Positions 48,938 to 64,000 of a DNA stretch of 64,000 nucleotides are shown one piece after another. The stretch is from Sitta carolinensis. Its lineage: Eukaryota > Chordata > Aves > Passeriformes > Sittidae. The position numbers were made by a program, and so were the translations under genes. Positions within the stretch are counted from its first letter, which is position 1, and every line of letters starts with the position of its first letter. Location of the stretch: positions 496,001 to 560,000 of the forward strand of contig CM063299.1 in assembly GCA_032173965.1 (NCBI GenBank). Reading direction: 5' to 3'. The notes under the pieces were generated by a model. The model made no database searches, had not been told where the DNA came from, and saw only the letters and a list, made by a program, of their open reading frames with translations.

Positions 48938-50636
48938 CTGTAGAGAAGCAAAAAGGAAACAATATTTAAGTATTTTGAAACAACCATAATTCTGAGTCTT
49001 GTGACAGAACAGACTCCTGCCTCTGCCAGGGTAAGCCATCACTCAAATCGAATAGAACCCTCAGTACTAGTAGGAACCAAGGAATTTTCTCTCCCCAATG
49101 GCAATTTAGAGCAAAGGGGTGATCCCAAAAGATTTAAAGTAACAAAATGAGTACACAGGCTTGACCCAGACCTTTAGCTGCCCAGGAAATTAGCCAAATG
49201 TCAAATGCTGATGGTGGTTACACAAATGGCTCCACCTGACAAGGGCTTGTACTTAAACCCCTAATTGTGACACAGAAACGTTCTCTGCTGCAGCAGCAGC
49301 AGGTGTCCTGCAAAAATGCCCCCAGGACCTGCCCTCAATCACCCTGGTCTGCCCCCACCTTTCAGGAAGGCGTAGGCGGCGACGGGGAAGAAGGGCAGCT
49401 GGAGAACGGCTTCGCAGTAGATGAACGCCTTGAACCACTCCGGGGGCTGCAGCATCAGGGGGTCCCTGAAGGCAGTTGCATACTGCTGCAACAGGTCTGT
49501 CAGCTGGAAAAACCCAAAACAACAGTTAGACACTGAGCACCCACCCCAGCAGGGCAAAGCCCGTGATTCTCGATGGGACGAGGGCACCAGGGTGTGAGCC
49601 CCGGGCCCGAGCGGGGCTGGGGGCTCCTGCACAGGATCAGCTCAGCACAGGATTGGGCTCAGGCAGTCGCCATTAGTTTCCCTGACAGAAATGTAAACTC
49701 CAGCATGGCTTTACATTGGACTTTGAACTGAAAGATATGCATTGAGATCTGCTGGTTAACTATTAATTGAAAATGGTTCCTATATTGGAGTAATCCCACA
49801 AGCAATTCCGATGGCAAAAACCACATAACCAGTTGTAGGGCTCAAACAGGATCTGACAGCCGACCCCACCCTGACGATGAGGACCGAACTAATTATCTGC
49901 CATCCAACTGTTATTTTAATTGATTTTATGATGTTCATTGTATTTTATGATTTTGTTCAAAGCCCAGCAAACTAGAGATTTTTACTAATAAATTCGGCCG
50001 CTGGTACGCCTGCTCCCGCAGCGGCAACAATTCCCTGTCGCGTTTTTGGCAAGAATTTGAGGAAAACTCGGGATCGGAGAACGCCCGGGGCCGCAGGAGC
50101 CGGGGCACGTGGCGCGGGACAGCGAGGAAGGGCAGGCACGGAGGGATGCCCTGCGGCAGCCGGGAACAGCCCGCCCGCTCCGGGGAGCAGCGGGCCCGCA
50201 GCCGCTGCCCGGGGCCCTCCCGGCCGGGGCGCGGGGCGGCCGCGCCGCGCAGGAACGAAGGAAGAAGCATCGCTGTGCCAGCGCCGATGCCACTGCCTGC
50301 CCGCTGCTCCCCGATGAACGGCGCGGCTGTGACTCATCCCGTGGGCACCGGCCCGCTTCGCTTCCAGCCGCTGCTTCTCGCATTCGCTGCAGTTCCCCCC
50401 CCCCGATGTCTCCACACACGAGATTCGGCCAAGGCCGCCCCCGGCCCCACCAAACCGACGGATGCCCCGCACGCATTCGCGGAACGAGCCCCGGCCCGAG
50501 CCCCGGCCCCACTCACGGCCTGCGGCACGATCCCGGCGGGCAGCAGCGGCTGGAGGTCGATGAGCGCCGTGATCGGGATGTGCGAGAGGAAATAGAGGGC
50601 GAAGAGCCGCTCCCGCCAGCGCGGAGCCGCCGCCAT
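48687..50636 (-). CDS. TMEM97: TMEM97 (sigma-2 receptor, MAC30), whole coding span
   Basis: Three exons (50517-50636, 49359-49503, 48687-48937) join to 516 bases, 171 residues; human has 176. It is an EXPERA-family membrane protein with four predicted membrane segments: LFALYFLSHIPITALIDL, FKAFIYCEAVLQLPFFPVAA, AIIYSTHVATSVFAILAHIL and LLSIYLPYLLIPLLLLFTML. The two acidic residues that line the ligand pocket in mammals are kept (Asp27 in ALIDLQ, Asp54 in FRDPLM). The C-terminus EKRKRK is a lysine/arginine-rich ER retrieval signal. In mammals the protein binds sterols and NPC1 and responds to SREBP. Confidence 0.95.
49359..49503 (-). CDS. TMEM97: TMEM97 exon 2
   Basis: Encodes about residues 41-88: LTDLLQQYATAFRDPLMLQP then PPEWFKAFIYCEAVLQLPFF and YAFLK. 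Acceptor TTTCCAG and donor AAAG|GTGGGG. Confidence 0.94.
50517..50636 (-). CDS. TMEM97: TMEM97 exon 1
   Basis: Encodes residues 1-40: MAAAPRWRERLFALYFLSHI then LQPLLPAGIVPQA, including the first membrane segment and Asp27. Donor is GCC|GTGAGT. Confidence 0.94.
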
Positions 50637-50639
50637 CGC

Positions 50640-50812
50640 CGCGCCGGGCCCGCCCCGCGAGGCCCCGCCCCGACCGGGCCCCGCCCACCGCCCCGCCCCG
50701 CGAGGGCCCGCCACGGCCAGGACCCGCCCCCGGAGAGGCCCCGCCCATTGCCCTGCCCCGCGAGGGCCCGCCCCCGACCAGGCCACGCCCCCTGTCCCGG
50801 CCCCGCCCTTGC
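50640..50812 (-). promoter_or_regulatory. TMEM97 promoter, GC-box cluster
   Basis: Directly upstream of the TMEM97 ATG the minus strand has several GGGGCGGGGC-type GC boxes (for example near 50662-50671 and 50690-50700), arranged in an imperfect repeat of about 70 bp. No TATA box is seen. Confidence 0.6.
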
Positions 50813-50814
50813 CC

Positions 50815-50992
50815 CGTTCTCTCTCCCCGTTCCCTTTTCCCGTTTTTTCCCCGCGCTCTCTCCCCGTTCTCTCGCCCCGTTCCCTTTTCCCGTTTTTTCC
50901 CCGCGCTCTCTCCCCGTTCTCTCGCCCCGTTCCCTTTTCCCGTTCTCTTTCCCCGCGCTCTCTCCCCGTTCTCTCTCTCCCCGCTCTCCCCG
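50815..50992. repeat. 50-bp pyrimidine-rich tandem repeat, three copies
   Basis: Each unit contains CCCCGTTCCCTTTTCCCG and CCCCGCGCTCTCTCCCCG. The plus strand is over 70 percent pyrimidine, so the array is nearly homopurine-homopyrimidine. It lies 180-360 bp upstream of the TMEM97 start. Confidence 0.92.
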
Positions 50993-51109
50993 GCGCTGCC
51001 AGTCGCGCCCCCAGCCCGGCTCTCGTCCCCCTTTGTCCCGCACCTCGGGCCAAGCCCTTTCTTCCGCGGCCCGCGGATCCCGAACTCCAGAGCTCGAGCG
51101 CTGCTCGGC

Positions 51110-51965
51110 CCGGTGCTGCCCGGTGCGGACACCGCGGGGCTCCGCTCCCGGCCCAGTGCGGGCACGGCGGGGCTCCGCTCCCGGCCCAGTGCGGGCACGG
51201 CGGGCTCCGCTCCCGCTCCGCTCCCGCTCCGGGCTCCGCTCCCGGCCCAGTGCGGGCACGCCGGGGCTCCGCTCCCGCTCCGGGCTCTGCTCCCGGCCCA
51301 GTGCGGGCACGCCGGGGCTCCGCTCCCGCTCCGCTCCCGCTCCGGGCTCTGCTCCCGGCCCAGTGCGGGCACGGCGGAGCTCCGCTCCCGCTCCGCTCCC
51401 GCTCCGGGCTCCGCTCCGGGCCCAGTGCGGGCACGGCGGGGCCCCGCTCCCGCTCCGGGCTCCGCTCCCGCTCCCCTCCGGCCTCCGCTCCGGGCTCCAC
51501 TCCCGCTCCGGCTCCGCTCCCGCTCCCGCTCCCGGCTCCACTCCCGCTCCCGCTCCGCTCCCGCTCCCGGCTCCGCTCCCGCTCGGTGCCCGCCCTGCCC
51601 CGAGCGCTCCCCGCTCCGCTCCCGGCTCCACTCCCGCTCCCGGCTCCACTCCCGCTCCCGGCTCCACTCCCGCTCCGCTCCGCTCCCGGCTCCACTCCCG
51701 CTCCCGCTCCCGGCTCCGCTCCCGCTCGGTGCCCGCCCTGCCCGAGCGCTCCCGCTCCGCTCCCGCTCCGCTCCGCTCCCGGCTCCACTCCCGCTCCCGC
51801 TCCCGGCTCCGCTCCCGCTCGGTGCCCGCCCTGCCCCGAGCGCTCCCCGCTCCGCTCCCGGCTCCACTCCCGCTCCCGGCTCCACTCCCGCTCCCGGCTC
51901 CACTCCCGCTCCGCTCCCGGCTCCGCTCCCGCTCGGTGCCCGCCCTGCCCCGAGCGCTCCCCGGT
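51110..51965. repeat. Complex GC minisatellite upstream of TMEM97
   Basis: The left part has six copies of CCCAGTGCGGGCACG, spaced by runs of CCGCTCCCGCT. The right part has four copies of a longer unit marked by GGTGCCCGCCCTGCCC and CGAGCGCTCC, joined by GGCTCCACTCCCGCTC repeats. The whole is over 850 bp with almost no A on the plus strand and no stop codons in several frames. Confidence 0.93.
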
Positions 51966-52059
51966 CCCCGCCGCTCCTCCCGTCCGGTGACAGCGGGAGC
52001 GGCGACAGCGGCCGGGCAGCCCCGGGGAGGGCAGGCAGGAAACAAGGAGGCCACGGCCG

Positions 52060-53723
52060 CGTTTTCAAATGTCACATTTAATGTTTTCACCACTGTACTC
52101 CAAATCTACATTTTACAAAGTGACCAGCAAGTGTGCCACATTAACTGACCAACCTCTGAGATTTTACCTTTCATACCAGTGTCTTCTGGGGCTCGATAAT
52201 TAAACACGTTTCTCATTCAAGTGAATTGAAATGCTTCAGTTGGTTTTATTTTCAGGAGCCTCATAAAAAACAAAGATATTGCACCATCTTTGTTCAGTTA
52301 TTCAATGTTTGTCTCTTTCACAGCAAATAATTACTTCATTGAAGTTAAAACTTCCAAACATAACTTACTAATAGTCTCCAATTCCAGCTCAGATCACTCT
52401 TGTTGAAAATACTCTGCTAAATACAGATAACTTACAATAACTTTAACAGTTAATTGTCCATAACAAACACCATGGTTTCTCTCCAGACCAAGGCTCAAAT
52501 TTTAAGACCACCTTTTAGTATTCCTTTGTACAGGTGAAAAACAGTCTTCAATTTTTCTAGTCTTGTTTTAAATACAAAAGTTGGAAGGGACATTCAAGTT
52601 TCAAGTCTCCACACTAAACTTAAAAAAAAAAAAAAAATCATGTGGAGGTAAACAAACCAAGTTGTATACTCCAGGAGGTAGAGGCCTTCAATTTGTGTTC
52701 ATATATACATATGCACAGAATTCAGTGTTCCAACAGAAAAAGAATTAGCCAAAAAGTAATAAAAGTTATTTACTACTGTGACATTTCAAGACTTCCACAG
52801 CTCTGCCTAAAGACACGAACACAACAGAATTCCCTATGTGCTTTTTTTTGTCCTTTTCTTTTTTTTTTTCTCTCAACTGTCCAGTGCAGGAAAAAGTTCT
52901 CACAAAATTTCACAGACCTAAAATGTGCAAGCTAGTTTCTCTCTATACAGCAATGATGTCAGGGATCTCTGAAATTAGCCCATAAATGGAATTATTTACA
53001 CACATAGAAGATGCATGCTGGGGGGTTTTATGTAAGAAAGAGCAGAAAAACTTCTAATAAAAATAGATTAAATATATATATATATTTATACTGGGTAAGG
53101 AAACAGAAGTTTAGTCTCTCCTAGTCACAAACTCATTCTCTCTACTCACAACATTTGATTTTAGAACAGCACACATCACCATCACAGCTCTAGTGAGAAG
53201 CTATTTATAGGGTTGGGCATCAGGGGACGTGGCCACTTCCCATGGCCACAGCCACCCAAAGGGACTTCATGATTGGTCGCAGTCAAGTTTTCTGTATTCC
53301 TTAGTTTTAGAAAACCCAAAATCTTCAGGAATGGCTCAATATCAAAATGTATGTCTATCTGTTTGTACAATCTCACTTCAATAAAAAAAAAAAAAAAGGA
53401 AAAAAAAAAAGAAAAAAAAAGGAAAAAAAGAAAAAACCTCCCCGAATTTGGTTCAATTCTGTTTGTTCTGAGCTGAGCCATCACAGCTGCACTAGAATTC
53501 ATAAAACACGTGCAACTCTGGGTAAAATATTTTCTTCTAAAAGCACAACCACTTTACAAGATTAAAAGTCTAGTACATTTCTAAGTATTATTCATATTGT
53601 ACAAGTAGTGGTTGTTAATTTAAAACTTCATTAGTAAAATTACAGTACAAGCATGATTAACCTCCAGAATTGCAAATCCCAGACTCCAGTGGAAAGCTAC
53701 ATTACATCTTCTGTACGGGCTCG
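52060..53723 (-). other. NLK 3' untranslated region
   Basis: AT-rich sequence directly follows the NLK stop on the minus strand. The part next to the stop (about 53560-53720) resembles the well-conserved vertebrate NLK 3' UTR. Possible signals are AATAAA on the minus strand at 52250-52245 and ATTAAA near 52082-52077. An A/G tract at 53381-53437 is the only repeat. Confidence 0.6.
53381..53437. repeat. A-rich purine tract
   Basis: Plus-strand runs of A broken only by G for about 57 bp, so the NLK transcript has a pyrimidine tract here. No flanking element was recognised. Confidence 0.9.
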
Positions 53724-63320
<9,597 letters not shown>

Positions 63321-63324
63321 GCAC

Positions 63325-63640
63325 AGCCAGCCCAAAGTGGGGACAGCCAGCTCAAACTGGGGACAGCCAGCCAAACTGGGGACAGCCAGCACAAACTGGG
63401 GACAGCCAGCCCAACTGGGACAGCAGCCAATGGGACAGCCAGCCCAACTGGGACAGCCAGCCCAAAGTGGGGACAGCCAGCACAAACTGGGACAGCCAGC
63501 CCAAACTGGGGACAGCCAGCCCAAACTGGGACAGCCAGCCCAAACTGGGGACACCAGCCAAACTGGGGACAGCCAGCTCAAACTGGGACAGCCAGCCCAA
63601 AGTGGGGACAGCCAGCTCAAACTGGGGATCCAGCACAGCC
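63325..63640. repeat. 20-bp minisatellite in an NLK intron
   Basis: About 15 copies of GGGACAGCCAGCCCAAACTG with alternatives CTCAAACTG and CACAAACTG and frequent loss of one G or C. Confidence 0.95.
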
Positions 63641-63644
63641 AGCC

Positions 63645-64000
63645 CCCCGGATCCCCCGGCACAGCCTGGCACAGGAATCCCCCGGCACAGGATCCCAGCC
63701 CTGCACAGAGATCCCCCCGGCAAGGGACCCCCGCACAGGGATCTGCCAGCCCTGGCACAGGGACCCCCAGCACAGGGATCCCCCAGCACAGCCTGGCTGG
63801 ACAGGACCCCCGGCACAGGGATCTGCCCAGCCCTGGCACAGGATCCCCCCAGCACAGGGATCCCCCAGCACAGCCCTGGCTGGCACAGGGATCCCCCCGC
63901 ACAGGGATCTGCCAGCCTGCACAGGGATCCCCCAGCACAGGGATCTCCCCAGCACAGCCCTGGCTGGCACAGGGATCCCCTGGCACAGGGATCTGCCCAG
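63645..64000. repeat. GGATCCCCC/CAGCACAGC minisatellite running off the window
   Basis: Units of CAGCACAGGGATCCCCC and GGGATCTGCCAGCCCTGGCA alternate until the last base. The right end is not in the window. Confidence 0.93.

Noticed and set aside
49972..52148. Open frames of 480-700 codons on both strands
   Set aside because: They run through GC minisatellites that contain no stop codons, overlap one another in several frames, and consist of repeated Arg/Ser/Gly/Ala/Pro blocks. On the minus strand they swallow TMEM97 exon 1 out of frame.

Overview
This is nuclear DNA from a vertebrate, most probably a bird. All recognisable genes are intron-split, with GT-AG junctions and vertebrate protein sequences. 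The introns are short, and very GC-rich minisatellites are plentiful, as is usual on avian microchromosomes. The assignment to birds is an inference from gene content and sequence texture, not from a species match. No bacterial, phage or plasmid feature was seen.

Layout by plus coordinates: SGSM2 (minus strand, complete, 1372-34882, 23 constitutive coding exons plus one likely cassette exon); TNFAIP1 (minus, complete, 38720-42776, 6 coding exons); IFT20 (plus, complete, 45443-46948, 4 exons); TMEM97 (minus, complete, 48687-50636, 3 exons); and the 3' half of NLK (minus, 53724-62083, 8 exons seen, with the 5' exons beyond position 64000). The order NLK-TMEM97-IFT20-TNFAIP1 and the relative orientations match human 17q11.2. 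SGSM2 lies on 17p13.3 in human, so the SGSM2/TNFAIP1 junction is a synteny difference from mammals. TNFAIP1 and IFT20 are divergent, IFT20 and TMEM97 converge, and TNFAIP1 probably ends less than 600 bp upstream of the SGSM2 start codon.

The genes are unrelated housekeeping or signalling genes that sit together by history rather than as a pathway: a RabGAP (SGSM2), a CUL3 ubiquitin-ligase adaptor (TNFAIP1), an intraflagellar-transport subunit (IFT20), the sigma-2 receptor/NPC1-associated membrane protein (TMEM97) and a MAPK-like kinase of the Wnt/Notch pathways (NLK).

The most notable structure outside the genes is the minisatellite load. Each of the four gene starts has its own GC-rich tandem array close upstream, and further arrays lie in introns close to splice acceptors. 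Two coding anomalies were found: a one-base deficit in an SGSM2 C-run (9102-9106), and a terminal NLK exon (about 53724-53770) that appears to have lost many single bases. Both look more like sequence or assembly error than biology, but that needs reads to settle. I found no convincing new biological system.
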